Positions 34,732 to 47,210 of a DNA stretch of 64,000 nt are shown one piece after another. The first letter of the stretch is position 1, and every line of letters starts with the position of its first letter. The notes below the pieces were generated by a model. That model ran no database searches. It had not been told where the DNA came from and saw only the letters and a list, made by a program, of their open reading frames with translations. The stretch comes from Pseudomonadota bacterium (GTDB lineage Bacteria; Bdellovibrionota; UBA1018; CAIMNF01), in the NCBI GenBank assembly GCA_027486675.1, contig JAIXOQ010000032.1, positions 1 through 64,000 of the forward strand, read 5' to 3'. Both the position numbers and the translations under genes were made by a program.

Positions 34732-35396
34732 AATCCCTACCACTTTTGCTGACCATCAGCGCATTGCTTGTATCCTGCTCGACAGTTGCGCCTAAAGACG
34801 ATGGACGCTTTGGCTTATTCGATATCGAGTCCCGCCCTGGTCCTAGGCCTTCCATTATTGCGCGTGACGGCAGTGATGATGTGAGTGCGAGTGATATCGG
34901 CGGAACTTGGCAGTGGCCGCTTAAGAAAGTAGATATCTCATCGCGTTACGGTTTGAGGGGGCGAAAGTTTCACGGCGGAACGGACCTGCGAGCGAATACC
35001 GGAACTGAGGTTTTTGCAGCTTCTGATGGGAAGGTGGTCTATTCGGCTAGCCGTATTCGCGGTTATGGGCGGATGGTGGTTTTGCAGCATGTAGGTGGGG
35101 TGTACTCTGTTTATGCGCACAACTCAAAAAACTTGGTGAAGGTCGGTGAAGACGTCGATCGGGGTGAGTTAATCGCCCTTTCTGGGCGCAGTGGTCGAGT
35201 CACCGGCGCACATGTCCATTTTGAAATTCGAAAAGGAGTTCATCCTATTGACCCGGAACAGGTCAGCAAGGTTGCTGGTATTTTTAACAGAAATCAGGCT
35301 AGGATGATGGCGGATCGGCGAAATCCTAAAAATAAGCGCTCTTCCAAAACTCGTGGAGTCGCTTCCTCGGGCGCACGAAAAAGAAGTCGAAGCTAA
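34728..35396 (+). CDS. M23-family peptidase lipoprotein (NlpD/EnvC-like)
   Basis: Lipoprotein of 222 aa (lipobox 'LLVS-C'). The LytM/M23 domain (about 65-185) keeps His and Asp in 'FHGGTDLRA' and 'HVHFE', so zinc binding and peptidoglycan endopeptidase activity are plausible; if degenerate elsewhere it may act as an amidase activator. The C-terminal tail is strongly basic (Arg/Lys/Ser). SurE followed by an NlpD-like gene is a conserved order in proteobacteria, but no LysM domain is present here. Confidence 0.88.
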   Translation: MKSLPLLLTISALLVSCSTVAPKDDGRFGLFDIESRPGPRPSIIARDGSDDVSASDIGGTWQWPLKKVDISSRYGLRGRKFHGGTDLRANTGTEVFAASDGKVVYSASRIRGYGRMVVLQHVGGVYSVYAHNSKNLVKVGEDVDRGELIALSGRSGRVTGAHVHFEIRKGVHPIDPEQVSKVAGIFNRNQARMMADRRNPKNKRSSKTRGVASSGARKRSRS

Positions 35397-35407
35397 TGCG
35401 TTTTTTT

Positions 35408-35482
35408 GGTCCTGTAGTTTAATGGATAAAACGGCCCTTTCCTAAAGGGCTGATCCAAGTTCGATTCTTGGTGGGACCACCA
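35408..35482 (+). tRNA. tRNA-Arg (anticodon CCT)
   Basis: A 75-nt cloverleaf with encoded CCA. Anticodon stem GCCCT/AGGGC with loop TTCCTAA gives anticodon CCT. The T arm CCAAG-TTCGATT-CTTGG and acceptor GGTCCTG/TGGGACC (two G-U pairs) fit. It begins only 11 bp after the M23 lipoprotein stop, so it may be processed from the same transcript. Confidence 0.95.
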
Positions 35483-35603
35483 TGCATTTTCGGGGTGAGC
35501 ACCGAGCTCGATCTAAGCCCCAATTCACCCGCAATCTTTTTAGGGTTCATTGGTAGAGTTACAGGTCTTTTCACTCGGCTTTCCCTGGTACACTGTGGTC
35601 CTT
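35483..35603 (+). other. gap between tRNA-Arg and the PAP2 gene
   Basis: A 121-bp stretch without a gene. GGGTGA and TCACCC form a long-loop 6-bp stem shortly after the tRNA, followed further on by a short T-run, a weak candidate for tRNA 3' processing or termination. No convincing promoter was seen. Confidence 0.3.
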
Positions 35604-36276
35604 ATGGCTACTTCAATAAGAGTGAAGACTCTTCAGCCACATCAGAGGCTCATATTTCTAAAATTATCTTTTGCCTCACTCTGCTTGGCGATTGTTTGCG
35701 TGATGGTCCCCGGAATTTTTGGATGTGGTTACATCCTTCAGAATGATCACGATCTCCTTTTGGCAGTTGGAGAGCTTTTTAGAAATGAGCCCATGACCGA
35801 GTGGATGCTTGTGATCACGAAGCTGGGCTCCTCAGTCGCGTGCTTGCTTTATTGTTGTGCCGCCGGTGCTTATTTTTGGTGGAAGAAGGGGGATCGCATC
35901 AGTGCCGTGCACCTTACTCTTGCCTGGGTGGGGAGCGCCGCCATTACAAAAATAATCAAAGAAATTGCAACTCGCGCACGTCCGGAGCTTTTGGAACGTC
36001 TGGGGCATGCAGATGGATACTCCTTTCCAAGTGGCCACAGCCTGAGCTCGGCTACTATTTTTACGACATTTGCGATCTTAGCCTTTTATCAAACAAACAA
36101 TAGAAGCATCCATGCACTCTGCTTTGGAGCGGCCATTGTTATGACCGCTTTGGTCGCATTTTCTCGCGTTTATTTGGCAGTACATTTTCCAAGTGATGTG
36201 ATCGCAGGCGTATTACTTGGAATAACGTGGGCATTAGCACTAGGTGCGATTTTTACGAAGAGGCACATGCAGCGAA

Positions 36277-36284
<8 letters not shown>
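35604..36284 (+). CDS. PAP2-family membrane phosphatase
   Basis: Membrane protein of 226 aa with the three phosphatase motifs: 'KEIATRARP' (KxxxxxxRP), 'YSFPSGHS' (PSGH) and 'SRVYLAVHFPSD' (SRxxxxxHxxxD). Five or six hydrophobic helices are visible. It likely dephosphorylates a lipid pyrophosphate or phosphatidic/phosphatidylglycerol phosphate on the periplasmic side. Overlap with the O-antigen-ligase-like gene suggests a role in undecaprenyl-pyrophosphate recycling or LPS modification (inference). ATG 35604 has no good ribosome-binding site; an upstream start at 35550 is possible. Confidence 0.9.
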
Positions 36285-40813
<4,529 letters not shown>

Positions 40814-40868
40814 GAGCGCTAACCTCCGGGGGTAGTTAAATCGTAGCATGTCTCAGAGAACCCATTGA

Positions 40869-40884
40869 AATTGTTGCAACAATT
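40869..40884. promoter_or_regulatory. perfect 16-bp palindrome upstream of fadBA
   Basis: AATTGTTGCAACAATT, a perfect palindrome without spacer, 56 bp upstream of the fadB start and 27 bp before the IHF-like gene. On the minus strand a weak promoter (TTCAAT, 18-nt spacer, TACGAT) lies just beyond it, so a bound repressor could cover the -35. It is likely an operator for a fatty-acid-responsive regulator; the regulator is not in the window. Confidence 0.5.
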
Positions 40885-40910
40885 GCTCTTCCTGCCATAC
40901 GCTTTGGCCT

Positions 40911-41216
40911 ATGACAAAGGCGGGTCTTATCCAGCTGGTCGCTCAGCGAGTCAATATTCAGGTCAGACAGGCAGAGCAGATTGTGAACCTGGTTTTTGAT
41001 CTCATGTCGGACGCTTTAAAAAAGGACAATCGAATTGAAATTCGAGGTTTCGGTTCTTTTGTTAACCGGGTCTACGGTTCCTATGAGGGGCGTAATCCAA
41101 AATCAGGTGTCTTGGTTCAGGTCAGTCCAAAGCGAGTCCCATTTTTTAAGGTGGGGAAAGAACTCAAGGAGCGAGTAGACCGCAAGAAACCTGCGAATTC
41201 GGAGGGATCTCAGTGA
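40911..41216 (+). CDS. HU/IHF-family DNA-binding protein (IHF-beta-like)
   Basis: Protein of 101 aa of the HU/IHF family: N-terminal helices 'GLIQLVAQRVNIQVRQAEQI', beta-arm region with 'GRNPKSGVLV' (the DNA-intercalating Pro is present) and 'VPFFKVGKELKERV', which is closer to IHF-beta than HU. It bends DNA and compacts the nucleoid. Its stop overlaps the GTG of the next gene (a secreted beta-barrel), making it the first gene of the envelope-machine operon, an unusual position. Confidence 0.93.
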   Translation: MTKAGLIQLVAQRVNIQVRQAEQIVNLVFDLMSDALKKDNRIEIRGFGSFVNRVYGSYEGRNPKSGVLVQVSPKRVPFFKVGKELKERVDRKKPANSEGSQ

Positions 41217-41917
41217 GGGCTTTCTCTTTTGCGTTTCTTGGTTTTTGTTTTCTCTCCGGTGCCTTAGCTCAAGCAGCATCTGAGTATGACTTTCGCTGGC
41301 TAGATCCTGATAAAAAAGTTTATGTGCTTCAGAATCGAAAATACGCAAAATCAGAATCTGTAATGGCGAGTCTTTTGGGTGGAATCGCACTCAATGAGAC
41401 TTACCGAAACGTCTATCAAATCCAACCTCGTCTCGGTTACTGGTTCAATGAGGACATTGGGATTGAAGCCTTCTTCTCAGGGCGCATCCACCAAGAAAAC
41501 GCCGAATATCAGGCTTTGCTTCAGGCTGTTGGGACGGGGACTAGTCCCCTCGTTCGGGAAATTACAAACACCTGGGGTCTGTTGCTCAACTGGGCGCCTT
41601 GGTACGCAAAAATCAACGTCTTTGACTCGATCCTCTACTTCGACTGGCTTTTTTTTGCAGGTGTGGGTGGTATGTCTTCTAGAATTGGGGAGCGCTCCGT
41701 TGAAACCCGGCCAGCAACATGGAAAAACGAAAGTCTACTTGCCGTTCACTTAGGTACGGGCCAGATGTTTCACATCACTGAATCCTTAAGTCTTCGTTTG
41801 GATTACATGGCGCATCTGTATAGTGCCGCAACCTATGGAGGACTCGCCGGTGCTCCTGGTGGCGAGAGTTGGTTTTCGACTTCTACATTTAACATTGGGG
41901 TGGGTCTAAAACTGTGA
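41213..41917 (+). CDS. outer-membrane beta-barrel protein
   Basis: Protein of 234 aa with signal peptide (MRAFSFAFLGFCFLSGALAQA) and alternating amphipathic strands ending in an aromatic/hydrophobic C-terminus ('FNIGVGLKL'). The layout resembles the deltaproteobacterial outer-membrane beta-barrel family found beside Glt/Agl gliding genes ('RLGYWFNEDIGIEAFFSG'). GTG start overlaps the IHF-like stop. It is probably the outer-membrane component of the following cluster; the exact Glt homologue cannot be assigned from sequence alone. Confidence 0.78.
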   Translation: MRAFSFAFLGFCFLSGALAQAASEYDFRWLDPDKKVYVLQNRKYAKSESVMASLLGGIALNETYRNVYQIQPRLGYWFNEDIGIEAFFSGRIHQENAEYQALLQAVGTGTSPLVREITNTWGLLLNWAPWYAKINVFDSILYFDWLFFAGVGGMSSRIGERSVETRPATWKNESLLAVHLGTGQMFHITESLSLRLDYMAHLYSAATYGGLAGAPGGESWFSTSTFNIGVGLKL

Positions 41918-43449
41918 CGCTTCATGCGTGCACTGGTTTTTTTTTAAGTCTGATCCTTCATTCTAGTGCTTCCTTTTCTGGCACAGCTGAGATCGAGAAA
42001 GCCTATCGCAGTCAGCAGTACTTTACTGCTGCTCGCGTGGCGTTTGAGAGTACTCAGTCTACGAAGAATGCTGACGAACGTGGCCTTTACTACGCTTGGG
42101 CATCTCAATCTCTTTTACGCGCAGGTCTCGATCAAAGTGCAAGTTACTTCTTCATTAAGGCCTTGCAAAGCAATAGCAGCATTGCAAAGAAAAAAGCGCT
42201 CGAGAATGTTCTGGATTTTGTAGACCGCCTGGGTGTGGATTTTGTACGCAAATACTTAAACCAGTACACCTCAGAAGGGGACTACTCACCTGATTCTCGG
42301 AATGTTTGGTATTTTCTAAAAGCTAAAGAGGCTTTATTGAAATCCGACTGGGAAGTAGCGAGTAGAGAAGCCGGGAAGATTGAGCGTTCCTCACAACTTG
42401 GGCCCCTTGCAAGTCAGATGCGTGGTACTGCGTTTACCTTTTTAAATCGGCCCCAGGATGCAATTGCTGAGTTTCGGGAATGTGCATCACAAGCGAGAAA
42501 GAGGCAGGCCCGGTACGAGAGCAGTGGGCGCATCCCAAGCCAGCAGCAGTGGCTTAAACTGAAACGGGATGTGGCTTCGGACCTAGAAGCACGCTGCATT
42601 GCATCGCAGGCTAGAGTCTTTTATGAGACTGGGAAATTCCAAGATGCCGACCGCGCGTACGATCGGGTCCCAAAGTCGAGTTTTGCCTGGCCTGAGACTC
42701 TTCTTGAACACGCCTGGGCGGTCTATGCACTTAAGCTTTTCAATCTTTCTCTAGGGAAACTGGTCTCTTACCGCAGCGACGGTCTTTCCTTCTTTTTTAG
42801 CCCGGAGATCGATGTTTTGCGGGCGCAATCCTTTGCGGCACTTTGTCAGTTTGAAGATGCAAGACAGGCCAGTGCTTCTTTCCAGTCTGATTACAGTCCC
42901 GTCGCGCGCGAGATTAAGGGCTTGGTCGATGGAGCCATCTCTCTGTCAGAGCTTTTTGATTTAGGACGAAAGGTGCTGAGTGAGCCGCTCGATTCAAAGA
43001 TACCTCTCTATCGATTCTTTAATCGATTTGTTCGTACGCCTTATTTTCAGACCCTAGCGCTTGCAGAGGACCGCTTGAGTGCGGAGAGAAGTGCGATTGT
43101 TCGGATCGGTGGCGCCAAGAGTGGATTTAGTAATTTTCTGATTGAAGTTCTAAACTGGCGGCGCACTTCGATTCGTACCCTTGGGGGTGCTTTTGTGAAG
43201 AACAGTGCGATTGATTTTTACTCTCAGATGGTCTCTGACTTCGAGCGAATGGCATTCCTAAAAATCGATATTCTTTCACATGCAAGAAAACAGATTCAGG
43301 CTGAGGTGGTTCAACCGAACCAGGAAAGGTCGAGGGGCAATACAGTTCCTGTTCCTCGTTCTGATCAATTGCTTTGGATCTTTAATGGGGAATTTTGGAA
43401 CGACGAAATTGGGGACTATGCATTTGCTTTGGATTCTCGCTGCGGTTAG
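41914..43449 (+). CDS. periplasmic helical-repeat (TPR-like) protein
   Basis: Protein of 511 aa with signal-like N-terminus and helical repeats ('YFTAARVAFESTQSTKNADE', 'PQDAIAEFRECASQ', 'FQDADRAYDRVPKSSFAWPE'). It overlaps the beta-barrel gene by 4 bp and the next TPR gene by 32 bp. In Myxococcus, Glt clusters encode several periplasmic TPR proteins at this place. Function here is inferred: a structural periplasmic part of an envelope-spanning machine. No catalytic motif. Confidence 0.72.
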   Translation: MTLHACTGFFLSLILHSSASFSGTAEIEKAYRSQQYFTAARVAFESTQSTKNADERGLYYAWASQSLLRAGLDQSASYFFIKALQSNSSIAKKKALENVLDFVDRLGVDFVRKYLNQYTSEGDYSPDSRNVWYFLKAKEALLKSDWEVASREAGKIERSSQLGPLASQMRGTAFTFLNRPQDAIAEFRECASQARKRQARYESSGRIPSQQQWLKLKRDVASDLEARCIASQARVFYETGKFQDADRAYDRVPKSSFAWPETLLEHAWAVYALKLFNLSLGKLVSYRSDGLSFFFSPEIDVLRAQSFAALCQFEDARQASASFQSDYSPVAREIKGLVDGAISLSELFDLGRKVLSEPLDSKIPLYRFFNRFVRTPYFQTLALAEDRLSAERSAIVRIGGAKSGFSNFLIEVLNWRRTSIRTLGGAFVKNSAIDFYSQMVSDFERMAFLKIDILSHARKQIQAEVVQPNQERSRGNTVPVPRSDQLLWIFNGEFWNDEIGDYAFALDSRCG

Positions 43450-46400
43450 TTTTTCCACGCAGTCTTATGCCTATTCTGATGCCGAGTATTCGGCGGTTCG
43501 TTCTGACTCCGAGCGTAAGCTCGATCAGCTGCGTCAGGAAGAATACGATCAAATTCGGGAAGCACTGAGTCTTAGAGCCACCGAAAAAAGGAAGGCTGAG
43601 CTTTATTTTCGGATGGGGGAGATCGCTTTCGAGCGCTTTCGAAGCCATTCACTTGAAGAAGGTAAAATCCACGAGGAAAAGCTAAAGACAACACCAACTG
43701 CAAGGCTAGAAAATAGGTTAAGTGCTCTAGATCTGAAAGAATCGATCGCGACCGGCGAGCGTGCGCTCTCCTTGTCTTTAGATTCAGCCAAGAAAGACCG
43801 TCTCTACTACTTTTTGGGTTATAGCTATCAAGCGCAGGGTAAAGGGGAAGTCGCAAGTCGATATTTTAATCGTCTGGTTCAGGAGTTTCCGGGAAGCGAG
43901 CTAGCGGTCGAAAGTGAACGAGAACTAGCGGACCAAGATTTTAAGGCTGGAAGATTTAGCGTTGCACTATCGCGATATGAACGCATTTTGAAGACCGAAC
44001 AAAACAAGGTCAAGAAATCACGGTTGCTTTCACGTGTGGCCTGGTGCAATTACCGCCTATCTAAGGTTGATGCCGCAATAGCAGGGATGCGACGCGCGAT
44101 TGAGGAGTATCCAGACGGCGAAGAGTCACTCAAGGACCTCACGGTTTTTTATGCTGACGCAGGAAGGGTGGAAGAGGCGATCACCTTCTTTAGAGAAAAT
44201 ACCGATAAGCCTGATCTTCTTGGGAGGATTCTTGAAAAGCTCGGTCGCGAGTATGAGCGCAATGGACAGGAAGATAAGGCTATCCGCGTTTATCAGGCGC
44301 TCGGTCAGCTCAAGGGCAATGATGAGGGTCAGTTTCGAACGCAAGTAAAATTGATGGATCTTGATCTTAGGAAGTCTAGGATTGCCGAAGCACTAGATCG
44401 GGCCGGAAAATTAAAGGTCGTTCCTTATTCCTCTTCCGATTTAGAAACCAAACAGGCTGCATTTCATGCGAAGTCAGTGGTTCGGCGCGTGGCGCTTGAG
44501 ATGCATGATAAGTTTCGAAAAGAGTCTAAAGATCGTGAAGCTTTAAGTTTTGCAGACCAAGCGTATACGATTTATCTCGGGGCATTTCTTCCTAGCTCAG
44601 ATGATAAAGCAGAGCAGAATGAAATTCGGATGTATCTTGCTGAGGTCAAAGCAGAACAGGGTGATGCACGGGCCTCCGCTGATCTCTACCGTAAGGTTGT
44701 TCTGGATCGCGATCCTAAATATGCCCGAGAGGCTGCGTCCCTTTGGGTTGCCTCTCTTGCCGGTGAGATTAAAATCAAAGCTTCGGGAGCACCGCGTGGG
44801 AAGGCCCCGAGTGAACTGGAGCAACAGTTTATTGCAGCCGCTGATATTTTGCAGGAGTCAATTCCTGGAGCCGAAGAAGCGCGAGAAGCACAGCTTAGGT
44901 CTGCGCAGATTTTAGCAGGCTATCCAAACACAAGGGACGAGGCGCGGAAGCGGTCTGATGCACTCGTGGTGGATCAAGCGAAGTCTCGGCAGGCGGTGCT
45001 TGCAGCAAGGTTGTCACTTCAGTTGCGCATGGAAGACGCCGCAAAAGGCGAGGGGCTCTCTCGAACTTCAGAATGGATTCAAAAAGCCTCAGAGAATACA
45101 GACCTGATTTCGACCGATGCGAGTTGGAGAGGAGAACTCGCCCGGGATCTTGATACAGCTAAACGGCAGCTCGCGGTAGGCGAAATCACACAACTTGAGA
45201 AGCAAAAGGATTTCCAAGGCGCTGCTCAAGGATACGAAAAGTATGCGACGGCAGCGAAGACTCCTGTGGAAGCTGAGAAAGCCTACATGGGTGCGGTCGG
45301 TGCTTATGCAGAGGCGGGGGAGTCAGACGATATTGCACGCCTGATGACTGATTGGCGGAGGCGGTATCCAAATTCCCGGATCATCCAGGGATCAGTGAAG
45401 ACCCAGGCCACCAAATTATTTATTAAAGGTCTGTTCACAGAAGCTGCAGAACTCTTTTTTGGTATTGCACGTCTCTTTGATGATCCTGCGAGCTATAAGA
45501 CTGCGGGCGCTTTGTTCGACGGTGCGCTTCAGAAAGAGAAGGCACGAGGAGTTTATCGGACTGAACTGAAAAAACGGACTGCACCTGCAGATCGTGCGAG
45601 ATTGTATCAATTGCTTGCAGAACTCGCATCCGACATGAAGGACGATCAATCTGAGCTGATCGCGTGGAGGGAGTGTTTTCTCCTCGATAGCGCTATCCGT
45701 GCAGAGTGTGGGTCGAAGCTCGCGGATCTTTATTTAAAGATCCAGGACCCTTCCCGGGCCAAACAGATTTTTCTTCAAGTTTTAAACCGAAGCAAAGGCG
45801 GCAAGTCCGAACGCTCGCCCTTCCTGGCATATGCCCAATTTGGTCTTGGGCGTATTCAGGAACGCACTTTGTCGAAAACGAAGCTTGCACTTCCGATTTC
45901 GACTCTGATGGCGACGTTGAACAAGAGAGCAGCTGAACTTAAGCCAGTGACCCGTGAGTATGAGCGAGCCATAGAGTTTGGTGGCCCTTGGAGTGTGGCC
46001 GCAACAGATCGGCTGATGGAGCTGACCTATAGTTTCGCTAGGGAAATTGAGGCTCTTCTGGTGTCTGCTGAGTCCAACTTAGAAGTGCGTAAGGTTCTAT
46101 CTCCGGTCGCGCAGTCACTTCGAACAAAGGCTCTCACGTTGGGGCAGAAAGCTTACGCACTCGCAACGCGCGAGAGCATCTTATCCTCCTACTTGCCTGT
46201 GCTTCAGGATCGTTTAGTTGATCTGGGTGCAAAGGGTTTTTACCGCGCCCAAGGTCGCTCCACTGGGGTGCGTCTGGTTGGGATTCCGCCAAACGGCGGT
46301 CGAAGTGGACGCGAATCTGCATTAGCTGAAGTGCGGCAACGTTTAACGCGTTCATCAGCGGATGCTGGCGCCTGGCTCGACTATGGAAATCTACTTTGGG

Positions 46401-46921
46401 GCGCGTCCAGGCCGGGTCTTGCAAAGGTGGCTTATCAAAGGGCCTTTGATCTCAATCGTAAGGTTTCAGATGCGAAGAACAACCTAGGAGTCATCGCGGT
46501 CAGCGAAAGAGGCATTGAGAACTGGGTTGCTGCTAACGAGGCCTTGGCACTGTGGAGAAAGGCGCTTTCAGAAGATGCTGGAAATCGGGCTGCGCAGTTT
46601 AACCTAGCCCACATCTACAATTATTACCGTCTATTTAGATCAGCCGAGCCCCATGTATATAGGCTCGCCCAAACCGTGGCCGCACCTGAAGTGCAGGATC
46701 TTATTGCAACGACAAAGTTTGGTGTCGGCCGTATCTCAGAAGGCACGCTCGCACTGCGTCAAGGCGACAAAATGGGACTTCCAGCAGATCGTTTTGAAAA
46801 ACGCTTTCTTCAGGCAGTACAATTAAAGGGGGCAGCTTGTGGGGCGCAGCTCACGAGGCTCTCGGACTTGAAGGGGTTTGAAAAAATTGCAGTAGATCGG
46901 CTAAAGGAGCGATGTCAGTGA
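43418..46921 (+). CDS. large periplasmic TPR protein (Glt-like)
   Basis: Protein of 1167 aa, signal peptide 'MHLLWILAAVSFSTQSYA', then many TPR units ('DRLYYFLGYSYQAQGKGEVA', 'FSVALSRYERIL', 'KVDAAIAGMRRAI', 'RPGLAKVAYQRAFDLN'), with a conserved TPR pair near the C-terminus ('GNRAAQFNLAHIYN'). The ATG at 43418 is chosen for its signal peptide; the frame runs further upstream inside the previous gene. Size, location and repeats fit the large TPR proteins of Glt gliding systems. It overlaps the next small gene by 10 bp. Confidence 0.82.
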   Translation: MHLLWILAAVSFSTQSYAYSDAEYSAVRSDSERKLDQLRQEEYDQIREALSLRATEKRKAELYFRMGEIAFERFRSHSLEEGKIHEEKLKTTPTARLENRLSALDLKESIATGERALSLSLDSAKKDRLYYFLGYSYQAQGKGEVASRYFNRLVQEFPGSELAVESERELADQDFKAGRFSVALSRYERILKTEQNKVKKSRLLSRVAWCNYRLSKVDAAIAGMRRAIEEYPDGEESLKDLTVFYADAGRVEEAITFFRENTDKPDLLGRILEKLGREYERNGQEDKAIRVYQALGQLKGNDEGQFRTQVKLMDLDLRKSRIAEALDRAGKLKVVPYSSSDLETKQAAFHAKSVVRRVALEMHDKFRKESKDREALSFADQAYTIYLGAFLPSSDDKAEQNEIRMYLAEVKAEQGDARASADLYRKVVLDRDPKYAREAASLWVASLAGEIKIKASGAPRGKAPSELEQQFIAAADILQESIPGAEEAREAQLRSAQILAGYPNTRDEARKRSDALVVDQAKSRQAVLAARLSLQLRMEDAAKGEGLSRTSEWIQKASENTDLISTDASWRGELARDLDTAKRQLAVGEITQLEKQKDFQGAAQGYEKYATAAKTPVEAEKAYMGAVGAYAEAGESDDIARLMTDWRRRYPNSRIIQGSVKTQATKLFIKGLFTEAAELFFGIARLFDDPASYKTAGALFDGALQKEKARGVYRTELKKRTAPADRARLYQLLAELASDMKDDQSELIAWRECFLLDSAIRAECGSKLADLYLKIQDPSRAKQIFLQVLNRSKGGKSERSPFLAYAQFGLGRIQERTLSKTKLALPISTLMATLNKRAAELKPVTREYERAIEFGGPWSVAATDRLMELTYSFAREIEALLVSAESNLEVRKVLSPVAQSLRTKALTLGQKAYALATRESILSSYLPVLQDRLVDLGAKGFYRAQGRSTGVRLVGIPPNGGRSGRESALAEVRQRLTRSSADAGAWLDYGNLLWGASRPGLAKVAYQRAFDLNRKVSDAKNNLGVIAVSERGIENWVAANEALALWRKALSEDAGNRAAQFNLAHIYNYYRLFRSAEPHVYRLAQTVAAPEVQDLIATTKFGVGRISEGTLALRQGDKMGLPADRFEKRFLQAVQLKGAACGAQLTRLSDLKGFEKIAVDRLKERCQ

Positions 46922-47196
46922 GAATTATTTTTATCATCGCGTTTTTCATTGGGATGACTCCAGCTCTGGCTGCTCGAACGGGAATCAAAAAAGTCTCTCG
47001 TTCAGCTCCAAAAAAGGTGGTTGTGGTACCGCAGAATGAAAAGATTGATTTCGAGGGTCTCAGTTTGGAAGGTGAAGTAAAGACCCCTGGCGAGTTCTAT
47101 TTCAAAGCGCGGGACGCTGAGAAATTTGATGATCTCTCCAAGAGAAAGCCTAACTTTCGCAGAGAAATGCTGCGAGACGCAGTCATCAGTCAATAG
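46912..47196 (+). CDS. small periplasmic protein of the Glt-like cluster
   Basis: Protein of 94 aa: signal peptide (MSVRIIFIIAFFIGMTPALA), a basic patch ('KKVSRSAPKKVVVVP'), then an acidic and conserved-looking core ('IDFEGLSLEGEVKTPGEFYF') and 'RREMLRDAV'. No known family recognised. Overlap with the TPR gene and the 14-bp gap to the FHA/AgmX gene place it in the machine; it might bridge inner- and outer-membrane parts. Confidence 0.7.
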   Translation: MSVRIIFIIAFFIGMTPALAARTGIKKVSRSAPKKVVVVPQNEKIDFEGLSLEGEVKTPGEFYFKARDAEKFDDLSKRKPNFRREMLRDAVISQ

Positions 47197-47210
47197 CCAC
47201 AGGAGCGTTC

